Below the pieces are notes generated by a model that did no database searches, was not told the DNA's origin, and worked only from the letters and a program-made list of their open reading frames with translations. From the NCBI GenBank assembly GCA_016703125.1, contig JADJCR010000005.1, forward strand, positions 251,441 to 315,440: a DNA stretch of 64,000 nt, written 5' to 3'. A program made the translations under genes and the position numbers. This DNA comes from Micrococcales bacterium (GTDB lineage: Bacteria > Actinomycetota > Actinomycetes > S36-B12 > UBA10799). This document shows positions 43,814-52,757 of this stretch, one piece after another; the first letter of the stretch is position 1, and every line of letters starts with the position of its first letter.

Positions 43814-43897
43814 AAAGGCGGGAGTGAAACGAAGCGGGAGCGAAAAAGACCGGGGAACAAGACCGTTAAACACCCCGACGTCCCCAACTCTCCCCGG
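43814..43897 (+). repeat. Four-arm intergenic element, diverged copy at 43.8 kb
   Basis: AAAGGCGGGAGTGAAACG, AGCGGGAGCGAAAAAGACCG and CTCTCCCCGG keep the arm order of the family, while the middle is rearranged (contains GACCGTTAAACACCCCGACG). It lies in the 466-bp gap between fadD15 and the sensor kinase, in which no gene was found. Confidence 0.65.
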
Positions 43898-43932
43898 TGC
43901 AGAAAGCGCGCACGGCGCGACCACCCCAGCCC

Positions 43933-44071
43933 AAGGCGGGAGCGAAACCACAACCCGGGAGCGATCCAACCCCCGTGGATACAACACCTCACCCTCAGTT
44001 CAGGTGTTGCATCCACGCCTTGAGGCCGCACCGGTTGGAACACTCCCCGATGTACCACCCTCTCCCGCCTT
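43933..44071 (+). repeat. Four-arm intergenic element with an extra inserted hairpin
   Basis: Arms AAGGCGGGAGCGA, CCCGGGAGCGA, ACACTCCCCG and CTCTCCCGCCTT are in the family order, but the loop carries a second structure: CGTGGATACAACACCT (43974-43989) pairs with AGGTGTTGCATCCACG (44002-44017), 16 bp with one mismatch. The extra hairpin is absent from other copies. Confidence 0.75.
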
Positions 44072-44143
44072 GCCCGCAACCCCGGCCCCAACACCACCCA
44101 CCCGTTCGCCGGCAAGAGCCTGCGTCCAGTGGCCCGCACATGG

Positions 44144-44149
44144 TGGAAT
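44144..44149 (+). promoter_or_regulatory. -10-like element of the sensor kinase gene
   Basis: TGGAAT ends 7 nt before the GTG at 44157; no ribosome binding site is present. Confidence 0.45.
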
Positions 44150-44156
44150 CGGTCGC

Positions 44157-45320
44157 GTGGGCACGATCATCCTCATCTCCCTGGTACTTGCCGGGTTGGG
44201 AGGCATCGCCTTGTGGACTGTCCAGCAGCGCCGTCGCAGCGGGGAGGAGTACCGCTCGGCTCACCGCTTGTTGAGCCGGCTGCAACAAAAGTCGCGACAA
44301 CTTCCCGCGGGTCTCGACGAGGTGGCCCTGGCCCAGCAGACCCTCGAGCAGTTCAGCCACGACGTCCCGTCGCAGCGATCAGCGCTGTACATCCAGCAGG
44401 ACGATCAGTTGGTCCCCTACGCGCTGCGCGGCACCGAACGCAGCCCGTTCCCCGACCTGGATCTGTCCTCCCTGGCCACACTGCGCGACGCGAAGCCCCA
44501 CGCCGGCCGGGGCCTGGTCACCGGCGGGCCCGAACAGGAGGCGCTGATCCCGTTGACCCTCGGTTCCCGGCTCGTGGGTGTGGCAGCGCTGCAGAACGAC
44601 GTCACCCCGTTCGACAGCGCTGCCCTTCGGCAGGCGATGCCAGGCGCCCAGGAAGCCGCTCTGCGCATCGACACCGGGCGCCTGTTCGCCGATGTCCGCA
44701 CGGCTGCCACGACGGAGGAGAGGAGGCGACTGGCCCGTGAGATCCACGACGGCATCGCACAGGAGCTGGCCAGTGTCGGCTACGCCCTGGACGTCCTCGT
44801 CGCCGACTTGCAGGGCACGCCGGGGCAGACTCTGGCCGACGACATCCGCACCGAGGTCCGCCGGATCATCTCCGAGTTGCGCCTGAGCATCTTCGACCTG
44901 CGAGCCGACGTGCAGCCCGGGGTCGGTCTCGGGTCGGCGCTTGCCAGTTACGTGCAGCAGGCCGGCACCGCAGCCGGACTGACGGTGCACCTGGTGATGG
45001 AGGAGGGCCACGACCGGCTCGCCCTGGCCCAGGAGACCGAATTGTTGCGCATCGCCCAGGAGGCGGTCACCAACGTGCGCCGCCACGCCCACGCCGAGAA
45101 CGTGTGGGTGACCTGCCGGGTCGACCCACCGCGGGCCTACCTGCGGGTGGCCGATGACGGCAGCGGCATGGATTCGCCGCGCAACGACAGCTTCGGGTTG
45201 GACATCATGCAGGAGCGGGCCAACCGCATCGGCGCCGAACTCGCGTGGCATCCTCGGGAGGGCGGCGGCACGGTGTTGGAGGTCATCCTGAAGCCGACCG
45301 CCGGCGACAGGGAGGAGTGA
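44157..45320 (+). CDS. NarL-type sensor histidine kinase
   Basis: 387-aa kinase with one N-terminal membrane helix (TIILISLVLAGLGGIALWTV), a GAF-like sensor region (about 55-180) and HisKA_3/HATPase domains. Phosphoacceptor His197 is in REIHDGIAQELASVGYALD; the ATPase N-box is LLRIAQEAVTNVRRHAHAEN and the D-box VADDGSGM. GTG 44157 is preferred because it begins directly before the helix; an upstream extension passes through the repeat element. Partner of the response regulator 6 bp downstream. The signal is unknown. Confidence 0.9.
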   Translation: MGTIILISLVLAGLGGIALWTVQQRRRSGEEYRSAHRLLSRLQQKSRQLPAGLDEVALAQQTLEQFSHDVPSQRSALYIQQDDQLVPYALRGTERSPFPDLDLSSLATLRDAKPHAGRGLVTGGPEQEALIPLTLGSRLVGVAALQNDVTPFDSAALRQAMPGAQEAALRIDTGRLFADVRTAATTEERRRLAREIHDGIAQELASVGYALDVLVADLQGTPGQTLADDIRTEVRRIISELRLSIFDLRADVQPGVGLGSALASYVQQAGTAAGLTVHLVMEEGHDRLALAQETELLRIAQEAVTNVRRHAHAENVWVTCRVDPPRAYLRVADDGSGMDSPRNDSFGLDIMQERANRIGAELAWHPREGGGTVLEVILKPTAGDREE

Positions 45321-45326
45321 GGCGCT

Positions 45327-45968
45327 GTGACCATCTCAGTTCTCCTCGTCGACGACCACGAACTCATCAGGCAGGGTCTGCGGCGCTCCTTCGAGCGTGA
45401 CGGCGACTTCGACGTGGTCGGGGAGGCCGGCTCGGCCGCCGACGCCGAGCGCCTGCTGCGGATCACCCGTCCGGATGTCGTCGTCCTCGATGTGCGGCTG
45501 CCCGACGGATCCGGGCTCAAACTGGCCGCTGCCTCACGCGAGCGCTACCCGCAGCTGGGCATCGTCATCCTCACGATGTACGCCGGCGACGAGCAGTTGT
45601 TCGCCGCTCTGGAAGCCGGCGCCTCGGCATTCGTGCCCAAGAACGCACCGTCCGACGACGTCGTCGCCGCGGCCAGGCACGCCGCCACGACCCCGCAGTC
45701 CTTCACCGCCAAGGATCTCGCCGACGCCATGAAGCGCAAGCTGAGCCCGAGCGGACCGCAATTGAGCCCGCGCGAGCGCGAGGTCCTGCAACTGCTGGCC
45801 GACGGTCTCGGCGTGGCCCAGATCTCGCGGCGGTTGTTCATAAGCGAGTCCACCACGAAGACTCACATCTCCAAGTTGTACGAGAAGCTGGGGGCCGGTA
45901 ACCGGGCGCAGGCTCTGATGACGGCCTTGAAACTCGGTCTGCTGCGGCAGTCGGACCCCACCGTCTGA
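45327..45968 (+). CDS. LuxR/NarL-family response regulator
   Basis: 213 aa. Receiver domain with VDDHE (Asp9, Asp10), phosphoacceptor Asp55 in VVVLDVRLPDGSG and Lys in SAFVPKNAP. The C-terminal HTH is LSPREREVLQLLADGLGVAQ followed by ISRRLFISESTTKTHISKLY. GTG 45327 has GGGAGGAG upstream, overlapping the kinase stop. Forms a two-component system with the kinase. Similar pairs lie near fadD15/SRPBCC genes in Streptomyces; targets are unknown. Confidence 0.93.
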   Translation: MTISVLLVDDHELIRQGLRRSFERDGDFDVVGEAGSAADAERLLRITRPDVVVLDVRLPDGSGLKLAAASRERYPQLGIVILTMYAGDEQLFAALEAGASAFVPKNAPSDDVVAAARHAATTPQSFTAKDLADAMKRKLSPSGPQLSPREREVLQLLADGLGVAQISRRLFISESTTKTHISKLYEKLGAGNRAQALMTALKLGLLRQSDPTV

Positions 45969-45983
45969 CCTGAGATACTGACT

Positions 45984-47243
45984 GTGCCCCGGGGCGGTCC
46001 GGGTTCGGCGACGATCGGAGTGCCTGTGCGTTTCACGCCGTCTGCGCGCATGTGGTGGCTCCTCCCGACTGTGACGTTCGCCCTGACCCGCGCCTGGCTA
46101 TTGCTCATACCCTTCGGCCTCATCCCGTACATCGGGGGCACGCTGGTCATCAACGACGTCACCCTCTACGAGCAGTGGGCGCAGATCCTGCAGACCGGGC
46201 GATACCCGGTCGGGGATCAGATGTGGCAGTACCCGCCACTGGTCGGCCCGGTCTTCGCCCTCGGCGCCCTCGTCCCGCCGGACCCCACTCTGGGCCTGAT
46301 GCTGGTCATGCTGGCGTTCGACGTGGCCACGTTCGTCGTGCTGATGCGCAGGACTGGTCACGGCGCCTCGCTGGAGGGTCCCTGGGCCTGGATCGTGGCC
46401 GGCATGCTGATCGGCCCGGTGTGGCTCACCCGCTTCGACGTCATCCCCACCTTCTTCGCGGTGTTGGGACTGCTGGCCGTCAGCCGACCGGCGCGATCGG
46501 GGGCATGGCTGGCCGTCGGTGCGTTGCTCAAGGTATGGCCGGCACTGCTGCTGCTCAGCGTGCCCCGGCGCGCTTTCCCCAAGGCTCTCGCCGCCTTCGT
46601 CGTGACCTGCGGCGCCATCCTCATGACCCTCGTGCTCACGATGGACGGAGCGAGTTCGTTCGCTTCGGAGCAGCGCGAGCGTGGGCTGCAGGTGGAGTCG
46701 GTGCCGGCCTGGCTGTTCCTGGTCGCGCACCTCTTCGGGTGGCCGCGCCGGTTCGTCTACCGCTACGGCGCTATGGAGGTCTCCGCTCCGGGCGTGGAGG
46801 CGGTGGCCCTGGCAGTGACCGTGGCAACAGTGGTGAGCCTGGCCGCGCTGGTGATCCTGCGTTTCAGCGGTCGCCTCGACGACGCCTCGCCGGCCGATAT
46901 CGCCCTGGTGGTCGTCCTGGTCTCGATGGTCACCTCTCGCGTGCTGTCGCCGCAGTACTTGGTCTGGGTGGGTGGCATCGCTGCGGTCTGTCTGCTGGAT
47001 CGGGGCACCCGCATGCGGCCGGTGATCGCGCTATTGATGCCGGTGGCCGCCCTGGGGCAGATCCTGTACCCCATGCACTACGACTGGCTGCTGTCCGACC
47101 GGTGGGAGGGGCTGGCCCTCCAGACCGCGCGGATACTGTTGCTGCTCGTCGCCACCGGCTGGGGGCTGACCCGGCTAATGCGGGGCCGTCCCGGGACCGC
47201 GGTCGGGGTCGACGCCGTCCAGGAGGTCCGTCAGCCGGCGTGA
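45984..47243 (+). CDS. GT87-type polyprenol-linked mannosyltransferase-like membrane protein
   Basis: About 405-419 aa with 9-10 membrane helices. The first periplasmic loop has INDVTLYEQWAQILQTGRYP and MWQYPPLVGPVF, the pattern of GT-C (DUF2029/GT87) mannosyltransferases, with the Asp of NDV as a candidate catalytic residue. ALLKVWPALLLL and VLSPQYLVWV are also typical. GTG 45984 or GTG 46026 (GGAG 5 nt upstream) may be the start. Its last 69 bp overlap the convergent pimB gene. With pimB and mptA nearby, a role in mannolipid or glycoconjugate synthesis is inferred. Confidence 0.8.
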   Translation: MPRGGPGSATIGVPVRFTPSARMWWLLPTVTFALTRAWLLLIPFGLIPYIGGTLVINDVTLYEQWAQILQTGRYPVGDQMWQYPPLVGPVFALGALVPPDPTLGLMLVMLAFDVATFVVLMRRTGHGASLEGPWAWIVAGMLIGPVWLTRFDVIPTFFAVLGLLAVSRPARSGAWLAVGALLKVWPALLLLSVPRRAFPKALAAFVVTCGAILMTLVLTMDGASSFASEQRERGLQVESVPAWLFLVAHLFGWPRRFVYRYGAMEVSAPGVEAVALAVTVATVVSLAALVILRFSGRLDDASPADIALVVVLVSMVTSRVLSPQYLVWVGGIAAVCLLDRGTRMRPVIALLMPVAALGQILYPMHYDWLLSDRWEGLALQTARILLLLVATGWGLTRLMRGRPGTAVGVDAVQEVRQPA

Positions 47244-48344
47244 CACCACCGGCCAGGTCCATTGCTGTTCGACCCACTGCCGCCCCGCCTCCCCCATGCC
47301 GGCCGCCGCCCGCGGATCGCTCAGCACCGCCACGATGCGTCGCGCCACATCCTGCAGATCGCGACCATCCACCACGTACCCGGTCTGTCCATCGAGCACC
47401 GCGTCAGGCGCCCCGCCGGAGTCCCCGGCGATGACCGGCAGACCGATAGCCCCGGCTTCGAGGTAGACGATGCCCAGGCCCTCGACATCCCAGCCCCGGT
47501 TGCGCGTGCGGCAGGGCATCGCGAACAGGTCCCCGGCGGCGTAGTGCAGGGGCAGCGCCTCCCAGGCCACGGTGCCGGTGAGAACCACGCTGCCGGCCAC
47601 GCCCACCTCCTCGACCAGGGCATCGAGCCGGGAACGGTAGGGCCCCCCACCGACGATCAGCAGCGCGGCATCGGGGACCGCCCGCTGCACCAGCGGCAAA
47701 GCCCGGATCAGCGTGTCCTGCCCCTTGCGCGGCATGAGCCTGGACACGCACACGATGACTGGTCGATCTGCCAGACCCAGTTCCCCGCGCAGGGCCGCCC
47801 CATCCGGGCGAACCCGCGGATGGAACACGTCGGTGTCCACGCCGGGCACCAGTCGGCGCATCCGGGCGGCCGCTGCAGGTCGTAGGGCCGAAGCGATACG
47901 ACCGCGGGTGTACTCCCCCAGGTAGGTCACGGTGTCGACGGAGTCACCGATGACCCGCAGGACCCTGCGGGCACCCACGGTCGTCGCCCAGGCGGCTTCG
48001 TGACCGTGCGTCATGGCCACGATCGGCGCCATCCCCTGTGATCGCAACCTGGGAGCCAACAGCCCCAGGGGTGCCGCCGCTCCGAAGAGCACCCGGTCGC
48101 AGTCGTAGTCCTGCGCGATACGACGAGCCCGGGCCAGCACTGTCGGTTCGGGGAGCATCAGGGAGGTGCGGTGACGCACAACGGGGAAGGGCTGCTCGTC
48201 GTCGAAGGCCTCGGAACGCTTCCATGCCGGCGCGTACACGACGACCGACTCGGGATCCTGATGCTGCAGCACGCCGTGCACGAACGCTTGGATGCCGCCG
48301 GCGCGCGGAGGGAAGTCGTTCGTGACGACCAGTGTGCGGTTCAC
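47175..48344 (-). CDS. pimB: GT4 mannosyltransferase, PimB-like
   Basis: 389-aa GT-B enzyme. N-terminal VTNDFPPRAGGIQAFVHGVL is the PimB/PimA-type acceptor domain start; the GDP-mannose site includes VCVSRLMPRKGQDTLIRALP and GLGIVYLEAGAIGLPVIAGD with the EX7E glutamates. In mycobacteria this enzyme adds the second mannose to phosphatidylinositol mannoside. It begins 3 bp after the NlpC/P60 stop, so the two form an operon, as in Rv2188c-Rv2190c. Confidence 0.92.
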   Translation of the reverse strand: MNRTLVVTNDFPPRAGGIQAFVHGVLQHQDPESVVVYAPAWKRSEAFDDEQPFPVVRHRTSLMLPEPTVLARARRIAQDYDCDRVLFGAAAPLGLLAPRLRSQGMAPIVAMTHGHEAAWATTVGARRVLRVIGDSVDTVTYLGEYTRGRIASALRPAAAARMRRLVPGVDTDVFHPRVRPDGAALRGELGLADRPVIVCVSRLMPRKGQDTLIRALPLVQRAVPDAALLIVGGGPYRSRLDALVEEVGVAGSVVLTGTVAWEALPLHYAAGDLFAMPCRTRNRGWDVEGLGIVYLEAGAIGLPVIAGDSGGAPDAVLDGQTGYVVDGRDLQDVARRIVAVLSDPRAAAGMGEAGRQWVEQQWTWPVVSRRLTDLLDGVDPDRGPGTAPH

Positions 48345-48347
48345 CGG

Positions 48348-49376
48348 CTACGGTTTCGGGCGCCCGGCGCCGGCGAACTCCGACATGAACTCGTTGGTGA
48401 ACAGTTTCTCGTACACCACTCCGTCGCGCGGGCCCTTGGCATGCACGAAGTACCCGTCGCCGGTGTAGATGCCGGCATGCTTGCCCGTCCCGTAGAGGAA
48501 CACAATGTCGCCGGGTGCCAACTGGGTGATGTCGACGCGCTGGGTCTTGTCGTACTGGCGCTGCACCGAGTGCGGCAGATCAACGCCGGCCTCCGCCCAG
48601 GCTGCCTTGACCAGCCCCGAGGAGTCGTAGGCGTCCGGACCGGTCGCTCCGGCCTCGAACGGCTTGCCGGCCTGCTTGATGGCGAACTTCACAACCGGCT
48701 TCGTGGTGGAGTCGGGCAGGTCGCCCACCTGGTCGACGGCCTGGTCGGCCTGCTTCTGCTGCTGCTCCTGCTGACGGGCCAGCTCTTCTGCCAGTTGCCG
48801 CTGCTGCTCGGCCTGGAGTTGGGACAGCAGGGCAGTGGACTCGGCGACTCGCGCATCGATGGCCGCCTTGGCGTCCAGCAGATCGTCCCGGGCGTTCTCC
48901 GCCTTCTTCTCGGCCTTCTCCAGAGCTGCCTCGTCGCGGATCAACTGCTGCTCGGCGACCTGCGTGCGCACCAGCGCCGAGTTCTGCTGGCCGGCGAGGA
49001 TCCGCGCGGTGTCCAGAGTCGCCAGCCAGTCCGACGGGGTGTCCGAGGCCAGTACGAGCAGGCTGGGGTCCACCCCACCGTTGCGGTAGATCTGGCTGAC
49101 CACCTGGTTGAGGGTGTTCTGGCTGGTGGCCAGGCTCTGCTGGGTGGCGGCCAGTTCCGCCTGCTTGTCCACGACCGCCTGCTGGGCCTGCTGCCAATCG
49201 ATGGTGGCATCGTTGGCCTCCTCCGCGGCGGCGGCCGCCTGCTGCTGCAGAGCCGACAACTGCGACTGCACCTGGGCGATCTGCGTATCGATGTCCGCGT
49301 GGGCGGCCCACGGGACCAGCAGGATGGCGCACGACATCCCAGCCACGACAGCCGAAAGCACGCGACGGGACGCCAT
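48348..49376 (-). CDS. NlpC/P60 peptidoglycan hydrolase-like protein with Ser in place of catalytic Cys
   Basis: 342-aa secreted protein: signal peptide (VLSAVVAGMSCAILLVPWAA), long coiled coil (about residues 30-210, Gln/Ala-rich) and a C-terminal NlpC/P60 domain. The nucleophile motif, usually DCSGLV, reads AYDSSGLVKAAWAEAGVDLP: Ser252 is encoded by TCC (48623-48621), one base from TGC. The second-site His is present in GKHAGIYTGDGYFVHA. Either the enzyme is inactive and acts as a scaffold or activator, or this is a base-call error. ATG 49376 (CACAAT hexamer 6 nt upstream) or GTG 49391 may be the start. It corresponds to Rv2190c. Confidence 0.88.
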   Translation of the reverse strand: MASRRVLSAVVAGMSCAILLVPWAAHADIDTQIAQVQSQLSALQQQAAAAAEEANDATIDWQQAQQAVVDKQAELAATQQSLATSQNTLNQVVSQIYRNGGVDPSLLVLASDTPSDWLATLDTARILAGQQNSALVRTQVAEQQLIRDEAALEKAEKKAENARDDLLDAKAAIDARVAESTALLSQLQAEQQRQLAEELARQQEQQQKQADQAVDQVGDLPDSTTKPVVKFAIKQAGKPFEAGATGPDAYDSSGLVKAAWAEAGVDLPHSVQRQYDKTQRVDITQLAPGDIVFLYGTGKHAGIYTGDGYFVHAKGPRDGVVYEKLFTNEFMSEFAGAGRPKP

Positions 49377-49415
49377 ACCACCATTGTGCACCCCGCGGCG
49401 TTCACAAAGCCCGCC

Positions 49416-49592
49416 TCACACTGCGCGCACGAACCTCAGCGGCGATATCAGCCCGGAGGCCGCCAGAGCGTCCATAGCGGCGACTTCCTCAGTCGTCAGC
49501 TCACCATCACCGGGGGCATCCAGAAGCGCTGTGACCACACAGTCGGCACAGGCTGCCGGCCGTGCCGTGCAACTTACACAATCGATCAGCAT
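49416..49592 (-). CDS. Small double-CxxC protein
   Basis: 58 aa: LIDCVSCTARPAACADCVV near the N-terminus carries two CxxC pairs, then an acidic helix and ISPLRFVRAV. Small proteins of this pattern are conserved in actinobacteria next to NlpC/P60 genes and probably bind zinc; function unknown. ATG 49592 is chosen because GAGGAG lies 6 nt upstream; the ATG at 49598 would leave no spacer. Confidence 0.72.
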   Translation of the reverse strand: MLIDCVSCTARPAACADCVVTALLDAPGDGELTTEEVAAMDALAASGLISPLRFVRAV

Positions 49593-49648
49593 CGTCATCT
49601 CCTCACGTCGTGACCCGACCGTAGGGAGACCCTGTGACAAAGTGCCGG

Positions 49649-50731
49649 TCAGCCCTCGCCGAGACCGGGCGCCCGCAGTGGCGCGGGGTCGTCGGGCACC
49701 AGCCACGGCAGCGCCGCGAACACCTGGTGACGGCTGCCGTCGGCCGCCTCGATTTCGCGCAGGACGCGACGGTTGCGAAGATTGGGGTGCGCCATGGCCT
49801 CGGCCAGCGTCAGGGCCGGACCCACGCAGGTGTCCTCGAAAGCCAGCAGCGACATCCAGTGGGAGCGGGGCCGGGACGCGACCCGGTGACGTAGGGCGTC
49901 GCGCAGTTCGGTCTGCCGTGCGGGATCGTACTGCGACGGCTTCCATTCGGGCAGTTCCAGCAGGTCCAGGATGGTGCCGAAGAATTTGGGCTCCAGGGCA
50001 CCCACTGTCAACCACAAGCCGTCGGCGCACTCGTACACCTCGTAACACGCCCAGCGCCCGGTGAGGTCCCACGGTGTTGTGGGCGCCAGGCCGGTGGCAA
50101 GCCAGCCGCCCAGTGGCAACTGTGCCAACGACAGGGCCGCGTCCACCATGGCTACCTCGGAGCGCACGAACTCACCCGTGGCGCTGGTCCGCAGCCCGGC
50201 CAGGACCGCCAGTGCCGCATGCATGCCAGCGGCCAGATCGGCGACCTGCAGGCCGGGGAGCGCGGGGCCGCCGGCGAGAGTGAGCACTCCGGCGTAGCCC
50301 AGAGTGTTGAGATCGTGGCCGGGAACCTGTTCGAGTTCACCGCCGGACCCGTAGGCATCGATCGTGACGTGCACCAGAGCGGGACGCAGTTCTCGCAGCC
50401 TGTCCTGTCCGAAACCCAGCCGGTCCAGGACTCCTGGGCGGAACGAGTCGACCAGGACATCAGCGCCGGCCACCAGCGAGGCGAACTGCTCGCGGCCCTC
50501 GTCGGTCTTCAGGTCGACGACCAGGCTGCGCTTGCCGCGGTTGAGTTGCACGAACGCCCCGGATTCCCCGGAGGCCAGATGCGGTGCGACCCAGCGCGTG
50601 CCGTCTCCCTCCGGGGCCTCCACCTTGATCACCTCGGCGCCCATCTCGACCAGGGTCACCGTCGCGAAGTTGCCGGGCAGCAACCGGGTCATGTCCAGAA
50701 CCCGCACCCCGGACAGTGGCGGCTCAGACAT
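49649..50731 (-). CDS. CaiB/BaiF family CoA transferase (alpha-methylacyl-CoA racemase-like)
   Basis: 360-aa class III CoA transferase/racemase. N-terminal LSGVRVLDMTRLLPGNFATV and GAEVIKVEAPEGDGTRW; LNRGKRSLVVDLKTDEGRE; the catalytic Asp region PGHDLNTLGYAGVLTLAGG. These resemble Mcr/AMACR, which epimerise 2-methyl-branched acyl-CoA, but formyl- or succinyl-CoA transferases share the motifs. It overlaps the upstream zinc-ribbon gene by 8 bp. Confidence 0.88.
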   Translation of the reverse strand: MSEPPLSGVRVLDMTRLLPGNFATVTLVEMGAEVIKVEAPEGDGTRWVAPHLASGESGAFVQLNRGKRSLVVDLKTDEGREQFASLVAGADVLVDSFRPGVLDRLGFGQDRLRELRPALVHVTIDAYGSGGELEQVPGHDLNTLGYAGVLTLAGGPALPGLQVADLAAGMHAALAVLAGLRTSATGEFVRSEVAMVDAALSLAQLPLGGWLATGLAPTTPWDLTGRWACYEVYECADGLWLTVGALEPKFFGTILDLLELPEWKPSQYDPARQTELRDALRHRVASRPRSHWMSLLAFEDTCVGPALTLAEAMAHPNLRNRRVLREIEAADGSRHQVFAALPWLVPDDPAPLRAPGLGEG

Positions 50732-50981
50732 CGTCCACCCGCGCGATAAGTTCCACGGTGTCCGCCGCGCCGCACCAGCGGCACGTCACCTTCTCGATGT
50801 CGTCCTGCAGGTCGCGTTGTTCCTCCACGGTGACCGCACCACTGAGGTCGAAGTGCCAGAACTGCTCGGAGCGGGTGGATCGCACCACGTCGAAGCGGGT
50901 GAGGTTGCCGCAACGCGCGCAACGCCACCGGCTGTTCTCATCAGGGGCGGGGATGGCCACGCGCCCACTGTATGTGTCCAC
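50724..50981 (-). CDS. Zinc-ribbon protein
   Basis: 85-aa soluble protein with two CxxC knuckles, WRCARCGNLTRFDVVRSTRS and VTCRWCGAADTVEL, spaced for one zinc ion. Members of this kind are often small regulators, but no function is known. Start is GTG 50981 (or GTG 50960). Its 3' end overlaps the CaiB-like gene by 8 bp; it is divergent from the exonuclease gene. Confidence 0.75.
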   Translation of the reverse strand: MDTYSGRVAIPAPDENSRWRCARCGNLTRFDVVRSTRSEQFWHFDLSGAVTVEEQRDLQDDIEKVTCRWCGAADTVELIARVDDV

Positions 50982-51050
50982 TGACAGCCGCCCACCACCC
51001 GGTGCATGGGGGTATCCGCGCCGTTACCCGGAAATGTCGTGACCCTGACC

Positions 51051-51056
51051 TAGCGT
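51051..51056 (+). promoter_or_regulatory. -10 element of the exonuclease/UvrC-like gene (leaderless)
   Basis: TAGCGT ends 6 nt before the ATG at 51063; no ribosome binding site. Confidence 0.55.
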
Positions 51057-51062
51057 CGAAGC

Positions 51063-52757
51063 ATGTCCGTGGAGCCGCTGCCGCTGCGTCATGGCGCCGC
51101 CCAGCTCAACCTCGACTTCGACGGCACACCCTTGGTGGAAACGACGTTCTGCGTGGTCGATCTGGAGACCACCGGCGGTAGTCCGACCGAGGGCAGGATC
51201 ACTGAGATCGGCGCCGTGAAGGTCCGCGCCGGCGAGGTCCTGGGCGAATTCCGCACGTTCGTGGACCCCGAGCAGCCCATCCCGGCGTTCATCACCGTGC
51301 TCACCGGCATCACCTCCTCGATGGTCGCCGACGCACCGCGAGAGGCCGCGGCGGTGCCGATGCTGCTGGATTTTCTCGCCGACAGTGTGTTCGTGGCGCA
51401 CAACGCGCCGTACGACACCGGTTTCCTGCGGGCGGCCTGCGATCGCCTGAAGGTGCGCTGGCCGCAGCCGCAGGTGCTCGACACGGCCCGGCTGTCCCGT
51501 TCCGTGCTGGGCCGTGACGAGGTGGCCAACCACAGACTGGCGACCCTGGCGCAGTACTTCCGCACCCGGGTGACGCCGACGCACCGCGCGCTGGACGATG
51601 CCCGCGCCACTGTCGACGTCCTGCACGGACTGCTGGAACGGCTCGGCACGCTCGGCGTGCTGACCCTGGAAGAACTGACCGCCTCCATGCGCAAGGTCCC
51701 GCAGCAACGGCGCAGTAAACGTCACCTGGCCGACCGGTTACCCGAGGAAGCCGGCGTCTACACGTTCCGCGACGCCGAAGGCCGCCCGCTCTACGTCGGC
51801 GTCTCGCAGGACATCCGCCGGCGGGTGCGTTCCTACTTCACCAGTGCCGAACAGCGGCCACGGATGACGGAGATGGTCGGCATCGCCACTGACGTGACGG
51901 CCATCGTGTGCGCCACCGACCTCGAGGCGAGGGTGCGCGAGTTGCGGCTCATCGCGGAATGGAAGCCGCCCTACAACCGGCGGTCCAGGCACCCAGAACG
52001 CACCGTGTGGCTCAAACTCACCGACGAGGCGTTCCCCCGCCTGTCGGTGGTGCGCGCGATCGCTGAGGACGAGGCCGACGGGTGCACGTACGTCGGGCCC
52101 TTCGGTTCGCGCGCTGCTGCACTGGAGGCCGCAGCGGCGCTCACCGAGGCCACCGGCCTGCGCTCCTGCACGCAGCGTCTGCGCCCGGGCCGGGCAGCCA
52201 CCGGATGCGTGCTCGGTCAGATCGGGCGCTGCCTCGCACCGTGCTCCGGGGCACTGACCCCCGAGGACTACCGGCCGCTGGTGCAGGCAGCACGCCGCGC
52301 GATGGCCGGGGACACCGCACTCATCAGCCGGGTGCTGCAGGAGCGCATGTCCGGCCTGGCCGGGCAAGAGCGCTTCGAGCAGGCTGCCACGTGGCGCGAC
52401 CGGCTCGACGCCGCGCTGGCCGGCGTGCACTCCGCGGCCCAATTGCGCGCACTCGGGCAGATCCCCCAGATCGTCGCGGCCGCTTCCCGCCCGGGCGGCT
52501 GGGACATCCACGTGATCGCCCACGGGCGCCTGGCCAACGCCGTCTTCTGCCCTACCACCGCCGACGCCCATCGGGTGGTCGAAACCGCTGTCATCGCCGC
52601 GGAGGTCGTCTCGCGGCCCCCGGCACCGGCCACCGCCGCGCTCGTCGCCGAGAGCAGGATGCTGATGCGCTGGCTGGAGTCGGCCCGTCCGGTGCACATC
52701 GACGGGTGCTGGGCGCTGCCCGTCCGGGCGTCGGTCAGCCCTGCAGAGCTCGGCTGA
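51063..52757 (+). CDS. DEDDh exonuclease fused to a UvrC-type GIY-YIG endonuclease
   Basis: 564-aa fusion, like Rv2191. Residues about 25-190 form a DnaQ-type 3'-5' exonuclease: VVDLETTGG (Asp, Glu), FVAHNAPYDTGF and HRALDDARATVDVL with His and Asp. Residues about 225-310 form a UvrC N-terminal GIY-YIG domain: EAGVYTFRDAEGRPLYVGVS, with the catalytic Glu in LIAEWKPPYNRR. A UvrC cysteine region (CLAPCSG) and UvrB-binding-like segment follow; the UvrC C-terminal RNase H endonuclease domain is absent. A DNA-repair role is expected, but which lesions is unknown. Its 3' end overlaps the convergent trpD by 23 bp. Confidence 0.92.
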   Translation: MSVEPLPLRHGAAQLNLDFDGTPLVETTFCVVDLETTGGSPTEGRITEIGAVKVRAGEVLGEFRTFVDPEQPIPAFITVLTGITSSMVADAPREAAAVPMLLDFLADSVFVAHNAPYDTGFLRAACDRLKVRWPQPQVLDTARLSRSVLGRDEVANHRLATLAQYFRTRVTPTHRALDDARATVDVLHGLLERLGTLGVLTLEELTASMRKVPQQRRSKRHLADRLPEEAGVYTFRDAEGRPLYVGVSQDIRRRVRSYFTSAEQRPRMTEMVGIATDVTAIVCATDLEARVRELRLIAEWKPPYNRRSRHPERTVWLKLTDEAFPRLSVVRAIAEDEADGCTYVGPFGSRAAALEAAAALTEATGLRSCTQRLRPGRAATGCVLGQIGRCLAPCSGALTPEDYRPLVQAARRAMAGDTALISRVLQERMSGLAGQERFEQAATWRDRLDAALAGVHSAAQLRALGQIPQIVAAASRPGGWDIHVIAHGRLANAVFCPTTADAHRVVETAVIAAEVVSRPPAPATAALVAESRMLMRWLESARPVHIDGCWALPVRASVSPAELG

